From Candidatus Methanoperedens sp. (GTDB taxonomy: Archaea; Halobacteriota; Methanosarcinia; Methanosarcinales; Methanoperedenaceae): a DNA stretch of 36,626 nt. The notes beneath the pieces were generated by a model that was not told the origin of the DNA, made no database searches, and saw nothing but the letters and a program-made list of their open reading frames with translations. Location of the stretch: the NCBI GenBank assembly GCA_027460585.1, contig JAPZAP010000089.1, forward strand, positions 1-36,626, in the 5' to 3' direction. Shown here piece by piece: positions 24,375-32,330 of the stretch (the stretch's first letter is position 1; each line of letters begins with the position of its first letter). The translations under genes were made by a program, and so were the position numbers.

Positions 24375-24944
24375 ATGATCGATGATCTAAAGGAATCAAT
24401 ACAGGATGCACTAAATCCGTTTGCGCGCAGGATCACTGAGATAAACCCTAATACATTAACACTCGTCGGACTTGCCTTAAGCCTCATTTCTGCATTCTTT
24501 TTCGCTAAGCAACAACTGGTTTGGGCTGGAGGATTCCTCCTTGCAAGCGGATTTTTTGACGCTCTTGACGGGCTTGTGGCGCGCGCAAATAACAGGACGA
24601 CTAAATACGGCGGCTTTCTCGATTCCGTATGTGACAGGTTCGCAGATGCCGCGGTCATAATCGGAGCGATGTACGGAGGATTGACCCAACTGTATTCGAT
24701 TCCTTTCTGGATTACGGGCACTCTTGCGATATTTGGTTCCCTCATGGTAAGTTATACCAGGGCGCGCGCGGAAGCGGCAGGAGCAAAAGCTTCTATCGGG
24801 GTGGCGGACCGTCCCGCAAGAATGATAATACTTATTATAGGCGCTTTTATCGATATGGTGAATTTTGCAATATTCGCAATAGCAGTACTTTCATTCATAA
24901 CTATATTCCAGAGAATAGCACACGTGAAAAAGACACTTAAATAA
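24375..24944 (+). CDS. Archaetidylinositol phosphate synthase (CDP-alcohol phosphatidyltransferase family)
   Basis: This enzyme joins CDP-archaeol and L-myo-inositol 1-phosphate to give archaetidylinositol phosphate, a membrane-lipid precursor. The 189-residue protein starts MIDDLKESIQDALNPFARRI and carries the complete CDP-alcohol transferase signature DALDGLVARANNRTTKYGG followed by FLDSVCDRFAD (four metal-binding Asp). Five or six membrane spans follow. A TTG at 24321 is in frame, but it lies too close to the TATA element (24303-24316) to be on the transcript, so ATG 24375 is chosen. The next gene makes its substrate, inositol 1-phosphate, which fixes the assignment within this broad family. 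Confidence 0.88.
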   Translation: MIDDLKESIQDALNPFARRITEINPNTLTLVGLALSLISAFFFAKQQLVWAGGFLLASGFFDALDGLVARANNRTTKYGGFLDSVCDRFADAAVIIGAMYGGLTQLYSIPFWITGTLAIFGSLMVSYTRARAEAAGAKASIGVADRPARMIILIIGAFIDMVNFAIFAIAVLSFITIFQRIAHVKKTLK

Positions 24945-24996
24945 CAAATTTTAAGTTATATCAGGATATCATTGAGTTGGTATTACGAGGAAAAAA

Positions 24997-26070
24997 ATGG
25001 CAGGTATTCGAATAGCAATAAGTGGTGTAGGAAATTGTGCATCATCTTTAATTCAGGGACTTGAGTATTATAAAAAGATCTCGCATTCTGATAACCTCGT
25101 CCCGGGATTAATGCATAATTCATTGGGCGGATATTTAATTTCTGATATCAAACCTGTCGCTGCGTTTGATATTGATATGCGAAAGGTGGGAACTGATCTC
25201 TCAAAAGCGATCTTTTCAGAACCCAACTGCACAAAGAAATTTTCGGATGTGCCAGATCTTGGTGTTGAGGTAATGAAAGGCCAGGTACTTGATGGCGTAG
25301 CTCCACATATGACGGATTATTTCAGGGTGGATGAAAAACAAAAACCAGTGGACGTTGCTGCTATCCTTAAGAGAACCAAAGCAGATATATTGATCAATTA
25401 TTTGCCTGTTGGCTCTGAAGAAGCCGTAAAATATTATGCATCACAGGCACTTGAGGCGGGCTGCGCTTTTATTAACTGCATCCCGGTTTTTATCGCGTCA
25501 AACAAGCAATGGGCAGACAAATTCAGGAAAGCCAGGCTTCCGATAATTGGTGACGACATAAAAAGCCTTGTGGGCGCCACGATTGTTCACCGCGCACTTA
25601 CCCAGATGATAGTCGAGAGGGGAGCAAAAATTGACAGCACATACCAGTTGAACATTGGCGGGAATACGGATTTCAGGAATATGACCGACCAGGCAAGATT
25701 AAAATCAAAGAAGATATCAAAAACAGAATCTGTCGCTTCGCAAATCCCGTATGACGCTTATGTTTACGCAGGTCCTAACGGCTGCATCGATTGCCTGAAT
25801 GATAATAAAATATGCCATCTGAAAATCGATTTTAAGCTCTTCGGAGATGTGCCCGCGTATATCGACCTTAAGCTATCCGTAGAGGACAGCCCGAACAGCG
25901 CAGGTGTAGTGGTCGATGCCATACGTGTGGCAAAAATCGCTCTTGACAGGAAACTTGGCGGGCCAATAATCCCGGCATCCGCTTATTTCATGAAGCATCC
26001 GCCCGAGCAGATACATGACGCTGTGGCGCGGGAAAAGCTTGAGGAATTTATAAAAGGCACAGTTCAGTGA
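24997..26070 (+). CDS. ino1: myo-Inositol-1-phosphate synthase
   Basis: Ino1 converts glucose 6-phosphate to L-myo-inositol 1-phosphate with NAD+. The 357-residue protein is the short archaeal/actinobacterial form, starting IRIAISGVGNCASSLIQGLEYY (NAD-binding glycine motif), with AAFDIDMRKVG, NYLPVGSEEAVKYYA, AFINCIPVFIAS, GDDIKSLVGATIVHRAL, LNIGGNTDFRNM and ValGluAsp-SPNSAGV (catalytic Lys-containing segments in between). It lies 52 nt after the archaetidylinositol phosphate synthase gene in the same direction, a metabolic pair. GAGG just upstream of ATG 24997 is a weak ribosome-binding site. Its TGA stop is part of an ATCCGTG-type repeat. Confidence 0.95.
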   Translation: MAGIRIAISGVGNCASSLIQGLEYYKKISHSDNLVPGLMHNSLGGYLISDIKPVAAFDIDMRKVGTDLSKAIFSEPNCTKKFSDVPDLGVEVMKGQVLDGVAPHMTDYFRVDEKQKPVDVAAILKRTKADILINYLPVGSEEAVKYYASQALEAGCAFINCIPVFIASNKQWADKFRKARLPIIGDDIKSLVGATIVHRALTQMIVERGAKIDSTYQLNIGGNTDFRNMTDQARLKSKKISKTESVASQIPYDAYVYAGPNGCIDCLNDNKICHLKIDFKLFGDVPAYIDLKLSVEDSPNSAGVVVDAIRVAKIALDRKLGGPIIPASAYFMKHPPEQIHDAVAREKLEEFIKGTVQ

Positions 26071-26092
26071 AAATCCGTTAAATCCGTGTTCA
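26067..26092 (+). repeat. ATCCGTG-type repeat overlapping the ino1 stop codon
   Basis: GTGAAAATCCGTTAAATCCG and following bases give two to three 9-10-nt units. The TGA of ino1 (26068-26070) lies within the GTGAAAATCCG core shared with 15674-15703, 32331-32376 and 34728-34742. Confidence 0.7.
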
Positions 26093-26094
26093 TG

Positions 26095-26215
26095 TTGATT
26101 GACTCTGCCCATCTCTCTGTGACGCCCCCGAAGCCGTACTCTTGCGTTCACAGGCGGGCAGCGAGAGGTTGACGGGCGGTTGTTGGGAGGACTAGGGCTT
26201 CAAAATTCTCTGTTT
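26095..26215. other. GC-rich intergenic island, unassigned
   Basis: About 120 nt much richer in G and C than its surroundings, with no convincing frame and no tRNA or known RNA fold that I can recognise. It follows an ATCCGTG-type repeat directly. Two similar islands (about 32385-32660 and 34590-34735) also adjoin such repeats. Confidence 0.4.
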
Positions 26216-26253
26216 CCCAAAAGCTTTTATTCTCATGGCTCTGAAAAGATATT

Positions 26254-26574
26254 ATGAGTTCAGAAATTGAAGCTGAGGTCCTGACCGAATTAAAATATGC
26301 TGCTAAACCGCTTGTGGAACTTGGTTTATATGGATCTACCAGGGAATTTATCCAGGAAATAACTTCAGAATTCATCAAACATAAAATCGAATTTTACAGA
26401 AAACAACTTAAAGTATTTGAGAAAAAATACGGTATGTCATTCAGTGCTTTTTCAAAGAAACTTGAAAACAACGCATCAATCCCCGAAGAAGATGACTGGA
26501 TGGAATGGGAAGCTGCTGAAAATATGATGGGAGTATGGAAGCAAGCAGCCAAAGAGAGCGGTACGAGTGCATAA
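26254..26574 (+). CDS. Probable antitoxin partner of the TumE-like protein
   Basis: The 106-residue protein is helical and acidic (EIEAEVLTELKYAAKPLVE, STREFIQEITSEFIKHKIEFYRKQLKVFEKKYG, EEDDWMEWEAAENMM). I do not recognise a domain. The segment REFIQEITSEFIKHKI and the following coiled-coil-like KQLKVFEKK resemble a family of small archaeal proteins found upstream of PIN or TumE-like toxins. It lies immediately upstream of, and overlaps by 8 nt, a TumE-family gene, so an antitoxin role is inferred from position only. A TATA-like element is not obvious in the GC-rich leader; TTTTATTC at 26226-26233 is a candidate. Confidence 0.65.
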   Translation: MSSEIEAEVLTELKYAAKPLVELGLYGSTREFIQEITSEFIKHKIEFYRKQLKVFEKKYGMSFSAFSKKLENNASIPEEDDWMEWEAAENMMGVWKQAAKESGTSA

Positions 26575-26917
26575 AACAGTTAAAATTTTAAAGGAATCCA
26601 ATATCGTTAAATCAATTATTTCGATCGACTCAGATGCCTATGGGGATTACTACAGGTTAAAAATCCAGGCACGTTTGATCAATGGCTGGAAACTCAATGT
26701 ATGGGAACATGCAACGCCAGTGTTCATAAGATATGCTTATCACATATCAAAAGGGTCAGAACTTATTATCAGGTGGGATAATGCGCCACATCATAAGCAA
26801 ATAAAGACTTTTCCACACCATAAACATGTGGGAGAAACCATTCTTGAATCGAATGAAATGGAAATTAAGGTTATTTTAAGAGAACTCGAAAAAATGATAA
26901 ATGATGACATCTCTTAA
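26567..26917 (+). CDS. TumE-family (DUF6516) toxin-like protein
   Basis: The 116-residue protein fits the TumE/DUF6516 toxin family: DYYRLKIQARLINGWKLNVWE, RYAYHISKGSELIIRWDNAPHH, and TFPHHKHVGETI are its diagnostic blocks, including the RWDNAPHH and PHHKH histidine clusters. TumE proteins are toxins of a little-studied type II toxin-antitoxin system; their molecular target is not known to me. It starts at GTG 26567, overlapping the upstream gene's stop by 8 nt, which indicates coupled translation. Confidence 0.85.
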   Translation: MHKTVKILKESNIVKSIISIDSDAYGDYYRLKIQARLINGWKLNVWEHATPVFIRYAYHISKGSELIIRWDNAPHHKQIKTFPHHKHVGETILESNEMEIKVILRELEKMINDDIS

Positions 26918-26968
26918 ATTACATCATACCAGGATTGACCAGCTCATGTCCCTCAAGTGCAGCATCAT

Positions 26969-28300
26969 TTAAGTCCCAATTACTTTCATTCTCGCTACCC
27001 GCACGGTGGGAGTAATGATTTCTCCGACTTTCCTGACATCCTTTCCCATTCCATCAATATTCTTCAATAGCTCAAAGATATTCCCTGAGATCATCATTGA
27101 CTTGATTGGGGAAGCGATCTGGCCATCTTTTATCTCAAATGAATTCCTGGCTTCAACCGAGAAATCCCCTGAAATCGGATTTGCTGTATGCGCCCCGATA
27201 ACTGAATTCACGATAACACCATCCTGCGTCTGTGCAATTACATCAAATGAAGCATGTTCAATGATCAGGTTTCGAATACCAATAGATGGCGTTGTAGTAT
27301 ATGACCCTCGAACTGCATTGCCGGTGCTCTCTCTTTTTTCCTTACCTGCAGTATAACTATCATAAATAAAGGATGAAAGTATGCCATCTTTAATAATTGG
27401 AGTGATCTTTGAAGGAGTTCCCTCTTCATCGCATAACGACGTGCCAAGACCTCCTGCAAATGTACCATCATCAATTATTGAAAGATCCTCTGCTGCGATA
27501 GAAGTACCAATTTTACCGATAAGGGATGACCGTCCTTTCTGGACATTATCTGCATCTACAGATGTAATAAGCGTATTTTCCAGTATATCCGCTATTGCCA
27601 TGGGTTCAAGAAGCACCGCGCAATCACGTGTTTGTGTGCTTATTCCATTCCGGGAACGTTTTGCAAGGGATGATGCTTTCTCCCCGATCTTGTAAAAATC
27701 CACATCCAGTTTCCGTGACATATCGAATTCGGATGCTGTAGATAATGGCGCATCGTTTGTGATAACATCCATAGAAGCCTGAACAACGGTATCTTCTTCC
27801 TCTATTTCAACTCCGTTTGAGTTCAAAATGAATTTTGTTGAATCCCCGCATACAAAATGTCCTGAAGTGGGAACCACCGATGAAATGGATTTGCTTCCCC
27901 GGATCATTTCAAAAGCCAGGTCAATGCATGCCTCGATCTGTATATCCTTAATTTTCCGGTCAAAAATATCCCTGACTTTTGCCGGTTTGCTTTTTCCAGG
28001 AAGTCCCGACCATTGGGGGTCGCTGCCTCTTACCCGCGCAGATCTCACTGCCAGGATCGAAGCTTCTTTGATCCGATTAACGTCGTTTGTGCTTGAAAAC
28101 CCCACAGCTCCGTTTACTATCGCCCTGATGCCGATCCCTGAAACAAGGCTTTCCTTGGCAAGGTCCAAAACATCTTTGTGAATATCTATCGAAATTGACC
28201 TGCCTTTCATGCAATAAATCTCAACTTCATCCGCTCCTTCTTTTCTTGCAAACTCAAGTGCCTTGTAAGCATTATCAAAAATCTCGGTCATGGGAATCAT
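26969..28300 (-). CDS. TldE/PmbA-family protease-like protein
   Basis: TldD/TldE form a heterodimeric metalloprotease that trims peptides such as modified microcins and CcdA; TldE (PmbA) lacks the zinc HExxH motif, and so does this 443-residue protein. Features include an N-terminal GADEVEIYCMKGRSISIDI, GIGIRAIVNGAVGFSSTN, a central DDGTFAGGLGTSLCDEEGTPS, AVRGSYTTTPSIGIRNLII and the C-terminal NPISGDFSVEARNSFEIKDG. No tldD is nearby, so the partner must be elsewhere. ATG at 28300 or 28291; neither has a Shine-Dalgarno, and a TATA-like CTATAG at about 28325-28330 suggests a leaderless message. Confidence 0.88.
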   Translation of the reverse strand: MIPMTEIFDNAYKALEFARKEGADEVEIYCMKGRSISIDIHKDVLDLAKESLVSGIGIRAIVNGAVGFSSTNDVNRIKEASILAVRSARVRGSDPQWSGLPGKSKPAKVRDIFDRKIKDIQIEACIDLAFEMIRGSKSISSVVPTSGHFVCGDSTKFILNSNGVEIEEEDTVVQASMDVITNDAPLSTASEFDMSRKLDVDFYKIGEKASSLAKRSRNGISTQTRDCAVLLEPMAIADILENTLITSVDADNVQKGRSSLIGKIGTSIAAEDLSIIDDGTFAGGLGTSLCDEEGTPSKITPIIKDGILSSFIYDSYTAGKEKRESTGNAVRGSYTTTPSIGIRNLIIEHASFDVIAQTQDGVIVNSVIGAHTANPISGDFSVEARNSFEIKDGQIASPIKSMMISGNIFELLKNIDGMGKDVRKVGEIITPTVRVARMKVIGT

Positions 28301-28867
28301 TTATTTGAACTAAATATTCAATACTATAGGTTTTTTAGTTAAATTGCTATTCAGCTTAGGAATTAGGATTATCAGTTTCATAGTGTTCTTTAAGAGGTTC
28401 AAATTATTTAAGGCTTCCATTAACTTATAGCCGTTTTTGAAGCTTCAAGGATGCGTTTAGCGCCCCCTTCGTTGCCGTTTTAGGTAAATTAACCCTAAAA
28501 TTGAATCAATAGCGGGAGCAGTAGATAGTATTCGTGAGAAGGATTTTACTAAAGAAGAGACAAAACTATGCGATCTGTTCCCAAAACCTGTCACTCTACA
28601 GATATGACCAAACTCTTGTGGGAAAACATAAAATCAAAAGAAACCCAAGCATGAAATACTTAACAAGATAGTTATGGTAGAATATGCTTGAGAAAACTTG
28701 GTACTGATACTTACCAAGTATTTGTTACAAAAATCAATTAAAATCTCCAAAATGTGAGACGAAATAACTTTTCACTATTTTTTATCATTATTGTCCGCCT
28801 GAAAATGATGATTATGAGTATGTGAATATAAATAGTATGGGCGGATACAGATAATTAGGTTAAAAAC
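28301..28867. other. Gene-free stretch with protein-like broken frames
   Basis: This 567-nt gap holds no intact gene. Between about 28503 and 28740 the plus strand gives consecutive protein-like stretches interrupted by stops and shifts (for example SIREKDFTKEETKLCDLFPK, then MTKLLWENIKSKETQA, then LRKLGTDTYQVFVTKIN), which looks like a decayed small gene, family unknown. At about 28436-28485 the minus strand reads GNEGGAKRILEASKTAIS before a stop, possibly the tail of another lost gene. The right end is AT-rich and should contain the promoter of the next gene. Confidence 0.35.
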
Positions 28868-29737
28868 ATGAGACCATCGTTGCAGCCAAGGAAGCATTCA
28901 CTATATCCAAATAAAGAAGCAAACGAAAGTGTGCAAAAGATACACGAAAAGCGTATGGGTAAAGGCACATCAAAAAAGACATTATATGTTTTTATAATTT
29001 TAGCAATCTCATCAATCATAATTGCGTTCCTGACGTTGCCAATAGTTGTCGGTGCTATATTAATTCTCGCTGCTGTATCTATATCTTTAATTTTAATTAA
29101 ACCGACCACGAGCATTTTCGAGAGATTAGATAAACAGAATCACACAGTCACACCTACAATTAAGATGGAGGAACAGAATCATACAGCCACACCTACTGCT
29201 AAGATGGAGGACAGAGTAAATTTGAATTACAGCAATGAGTATGACAAAGAGCAATTGAAAGAAAACTTAATCAGACTTGAAGAAAAATTTAGAAATAGTC
29301 TATTAGACGAAGGAGATTATAGAACCACAAAAGAAAAATATCAGTCAATGCTATATGAATATGAACATGTCAAGTTAGAAGAAAATAGTTTCAAGGCATC
29401 CCCGAAATACAAGAATAATCACCGCACGACAGAGAAAAAAAGTTCGGGGGTTGCGGCAATAGCGTCATTCTTTTATTCCGGTCTCGGTCAAATATACAAC
29501 GGTCAGATATTGAAGGGTTTAGTTATTATTCTTTTACATACTATACTCAATATATGTACAATATTTCTAATCATTACATCGCCTCTATTAATAATAGCAA
29601 TTCTTGTTAGTAGTCCATCAAATGAGGTCGATTCTTTGGTTATGATATTCTTAATATTAATTATATTGAATGTAATATTAAAGATATATAGTATATATGA
29701 TGCTTACAATACAGCGATAAGAACTTGGGAAGAATAA
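28868..29737 (+). CDS. Membrane protein with C-terminal TM2-like domain
   Basis: The 289-residue protein has two membrane spans near residues 38-78, a long hydrophilic middle (about 85-190) and two to three spans from residue about 195 on. The C-terminal SSGVAAIASFFYSGLGQIYNG, QILKGLVIILLH and YSIYDAYNTA match the TM2 domain (G-x-G-x-F-Y-x-G repeat start and a D-A-Y-N end). The middle contains a SHOCT-like helical hairpin (LEEKFRNSLLDEGDY) and a duplicated 13-residue unit. TM2 proteins have no firm function. It is AT-rich compared with the radical SAM gene that follows 28 nt later. Confidence 0.7.
   Translation: MRPSLQPRKHSLYPNKEANESVQKIHEKRMGKGTSKKTLYVFIILAISSIIIAFLTLPIVVGAILILAAVSISLILIKPTTSIFERLDKQNHTVTPTIKMEEQNHTATPTAKMEDRVNLNYSNEYDKEQLKENLIRLEEKFRNSLLDEGDYRTTKEKYQSMLYEYEHVKLEENSFKASPKYKNNHRTTEKKSSGVAAIASFFYSGLGQIYNGQILKGLVIILLHTILNICTIFLIITSPLLIIAILVSSPSNEVDSLVMIFLILIILNVILKIYSIYDAYNTAIRTWEE
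29133..29210 (+). repeat. In-frame 39-nt tandem duplication
   Basis: Two successive 39-nt copies (29133-29171 and 29172-29210) encode QNHTVTPTIKMEE and QNHTATPTAKMED. The copies differ at about six positions and keep the frame, adding a Thr-rich linker to the membrane protein. Confidence 0.8.
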
Positions 29738-29765
29738 AAATATAGGGCGATGTTATTTAGCCACT

Positions 29766-31394
29766 ATGCGCGTTCTAATAATTGATGGGTATGTGGATGA
29801 ACCTGCATGCCTTGGCGTTCCCCCATATATGTCGCCCTATCCCAGATATATAGCCGGTGCTCTTGTTGAAAAAGGGATACAAAAGGAGGATATTTCCTAC
29901 CGGACTATTGACGGAATCCGAACACGAAGGGAGCCTCTGCGATTTGATCTTGTTGTCATTATTGCAGGAATGACAGTTCCTGGGAAATATTTGAGGTCAA
30001 CGCCTATCACATTAAAAGAAATAAAAGAACTTTCACATCTTGAGGGCACAAAGATAATCGGAGGACCTATCAGGCTGGGTTTCGGCGAGGAGGGTGGCTC
30101 ATCTGCAAAAGACTTTGCAGTTCCCGGAATTACGCTTGCTAAGAAAGATATAGAAGCGTTCGTTTATGATTTTGTGGATGGAAAAGACACGGGCTCCGTT
30201 GCCCACAGGATGCGTACCACATCTGAGATAGGAAGATGGGGTGAAAAAGGCGCCTTCATAATAACGCAGCACCCTGATTATCCGCATGTTATGTGTGAAC
30301 TTGAAACTTATCGCGGCTGCCCGCGCCATTCGCATTGTTCTTTCTGCACAGAACCTTTTTATGGGAAACCCGATTTTCGAGAAATAGGAGACGTTGTGAA
30401 CGAAGTTTCGGGGCTTTATAAAAATGGCGCGCGCTATTTCAGGATTGGGAGGCAGCCTGACCTTTTCATGTACAGGTCAAAAAAAGGCATCCCTGACCCG
30501 GATGCCATCGAAGAACTCTATAGCGGCATACGCGATGCTGCGCCTGACCTCAGGGTGCTGCATATGGATAATGCAAATCCTGTGACGATATCGAAATACC
30601 CCGATGAATCACGTAAGATTGCTGGAATAATAGTGAAATACCATACACCTGGTGACGTCGCAGCGCTGGGAATGGAAAGTGCAGACCCTGACGTGATCCT
30701 GGCCAATGATCTTAAGGCAACGCCTGATGAAGTTTTTGAGGCAATAAAACTCTTAAATGAAGCGGGAGCGGCGCGAGGTGTGAATGGGCTGCCAGAACTC
30801 CTGCCAGGGATAAATTTTGTACATGGTTTGAAAGGGGAGACAAAACGAACTTTTGAACTGAACTTTGAATTCCTGAAAAAAGTGCTTGATAATGGTCTCA
30901 TGGTCAGGAGAGTGAATATCAGACAGGTCATGACATTCGCCGGAACCCCGATGCAGGGACATGATGAGCTTGTAAGAAAACATAAGGAGCTTTTCCTTCG
31001 CTACAAGGACAGGATAAGGGAGGAAATTGACCTTCCCATGCTTCGAAGGGTGGTTCCAGTAGGAACTCTCCTTAAGGATGTCCGGACGGAGATATTCGAT
31101 AAAATTACTTTTGGCCGGCAGCTTGCTACGTATCCGCTGCTCGTTGGTATCCCTTTGAAACTTGAACTTGGTCGCTCTTTAGATATCCTGGTTACGGATC
31201 ATGGGCACAGGTCGATAACAGGGCTGCCAGTACCGATCGATTTAAACAGCCTGCCCACTAAATTATTGACGTCACTTGCGGGAATTGACAATAAGCAGGC
31301 GGCAGAGATCATGCGGGGAAGGCCATTCAGGGATAAAGAAGATATTATGAAGAGGACATCGATCAGGGGATGGATACTGGATCATATTGTGTGA
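29766..31394 (+). CDS. Radical SAM protein (COG1031-like) with C-terminal helix-hairpin-helix
   Basis: The 542-residue protein begins with a B12-binding-like Rossmann region (MRVLIIDGYVDEP...PYMSPYPRYIAGAL), then a radical-SAM core whose cluster cysteines lie in TYRGCPRHSHCSFCTEP: Cys185, Cys191 and Cys194, a CX5CX2C spacing instead of CX3CX2C. A barrel follows (ARYFRIGRQPDLF, LHMDNANP, ALGMESADPDVI, GLPELLPGINFVHGLKGETKRTF). The last 60 residues (LPVPIDLNSLP, SLAGIDNKQAAEIMRGRPF) are a ComEA-type helix-hairpin-helix. The substrate is unknown; the family is nearly confined to archaea and related anaerobes. Its stop lies 82 nt before the HTH-CBS start. Confidence 0.85.
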   Translation: MRVLIIDGYVDEPACLGVPPYMSPYPRYIAGALVEKGIQKEDISYRTIDGIRTRREPLRFDLVVIIAGMTVPGKYLRSTPITLKEIKELSHLEGTKIIGGPIRLGFGEEGGSSAKDFAVPGITLAKKDIEAFVYDFVDGKDTGSVAHRMRTTSEIGRWGEKGAFIITQHPDYPHVMCELETYRGCPRHSHCSFCTEPFYGKPDFREIGDVVNEVSGLYKNGARYFRIGRQPDLFMYRSKKGIPDPDAIEELYSGIRDAAPDLRVLHMDNANPVTISKYPDESRKIAGIIVKYHTPGDVAALGMESADPDVILANDLKATPDEVFEAIKLLNEAGAARGVNGLPELLPGINFVHGLKGETKRTFELNFEFLKKVLDNGLMVRRVNIRQVMTFAGTPMQGHDELVRKHKELFLRYKDRIREEIDLPMLRRVVPVGTLLKDVRTEIFDKITFGRQLATYPLLVGIPLKLELGRSLDILVTDHGHRSITGLPVPIDLNSLPTKLLTSLAGIDNKQAAEIMRGRPFRDKEDIMKRTSIRGWILDHIV

Positions 31395-31433
31395 AACAAT
31401 CTTATCCTTTTTTAGGTCCATCAAAATTCCTAC

Positions 31434-31476
31434 AAGTAGTAATATTAATATAGAACTTATTACCCATAGTAATATA
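31434..31476 (+). promoter_or_regulatory. Promoter and direct-repeat operator candidate of the HTH-CBS gene
   Basis: A TATA-like AATATTAATATA (about 31441-31452) lies 25-35 nt before ATG 31477, predicting a leaderless transcript. TAGTAATAT occurs at about 31437 and again at about 31468, flanking the TATA element; a repeat in this place would suit autorepression by the encoded HTH protein. Confidence 0.45.
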
Positions 31477-32034
31477 ATGTTCCTTCCAACTCCAGATGAC
31501 CTGAAAAAACTGAGGCTTGATTTCAGTCTTACCCAGGCTGAACTTGCCTCGCGCGCCGGTGTAAGCCAGCCGCTCATTGCCCGCATAGAATCGGGGGATG
31601 TTGATCCCAGGCTTTCAACACTCAATAAGATATTCAATGTTTTTGATGCGGCGCGCAAAGAAAAGATTGACGTCAGGAAAATCATGCATCCCTCAGTTAT
31701 TCATACAAGTTCTGACCGCTCGGTGGAAGAAGCTGCAAGGATCATGGAAGAACACGGTTATTCCCAGATGCCTGTAATTGATAATGGGGTTCCTGTTGGC
31801 AGTATTTCCACAGACCAGATCGTGCGCTCTATGACAGACCATGACCTGCGGAAAGTGTCTCACCTCTTTGTGAGAAATATCATGGGCGATTCTTTCCCAA
31901 CCATTTCACCAACAACAGATGCCAACACGGTCTCGCGAATTCTTGAAAATAGTACCGCTGTCCTTGTTCTTGAAACGGGAAAGGTCGTGGGTGTAGTGAC
32001 CAAACACGATATCATGAAAATGCTAAGGGGCTAA
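31477..32034 (+). CDS. XRE-type HTH regulator with paired CBS domains
   Basis: From ATG 31477 the protein is 185 residues: an HTH_3 domain (LKKLRLDFSLTQAELASRAGVSQPLIARIESGDVDPRLSTL, residues about 8-48, given here in pieces) and two CBS motifs (VIHTSSDRSVEEAARIMEEH, GVPVGSISTDQIV and TISPTTDANTVSRILENS, GKVVGVVTKHDIMKML). CBS pairs bind adenine nucleotides or SAM, so this is likely a regulator sensing cellular energy or methyl status; it is widely conserved in Euryarchaeota. The longer frame from 31387 is rejected because it covers the promoter. It probably acts on its own promoter and other genes not identifiable here. Confidence 0.88.
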   Translation: MFLPTPDDLKKLRLDFSLTQAELASRAGVSQPLIARIESGDVDPRLSTLNKIFNVFDAARKEKIDVRKIMHPSVIHTSSDRSVEEAARIMEEHGYSQMPVIDNGVPVGSISTDQIVRSMTDHDLRKVSHLFVRNIMGDSFPTISPTTDANTVSRILENSTAVLVLETGKVVGVVTKHDIMKMLRG

Positions 32035-32090
32035 AAACTTAAACCAAATCACCTCAAAATTCAAAAATAACGCAAAGCTTAGTTACAATA

Positions 32091-32122
32091 GTCTTTGCGA
32101 ACTTTGCGTCATTTGCGGTGAG
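32091..32122 (-). repeat. CGCAAAG-type triplet repeat
   Basis: CTTTGCGAACTTTGCGTCAT and the following TTGCGGTGAG are a diverged, minus-orientation copy of the family that brackets the SIR2 cassette. A single inverted ACGCAAAG unit at about 32069-32077 could pair with it. Confidence 0.75.
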
Positions 32123-32211
32123 ATTTCTGTGTAATCCGAGGTTGATTATCCTTACCCCGATTTATTCACTTCGCCGCAGGTTTCAGTCCCAATAACTAGC
32201 TCCAGTCATCC

Positions 32212-32246
32212 GAAACCGCAGATGAACGCAGATAAACGCAGATTTA
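32212..32246 (+). repeat. CGCAGAT-type triplet repeat
   Basis: CGCAGATGAA, CGCAGATAAA and CGCAGATTTA, three 10-nt units, in opposite orientation to the copy at 3244-3274. Confidence 0.8.
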
Positions 32247-32330
32247 TATAAATCATATGCGGCGTGTTTATTTGCTCGAAAATGAGCCCCAGACCCAACG
32301 AACCGATGAGAGACGCCGGGTTAGATTCAG

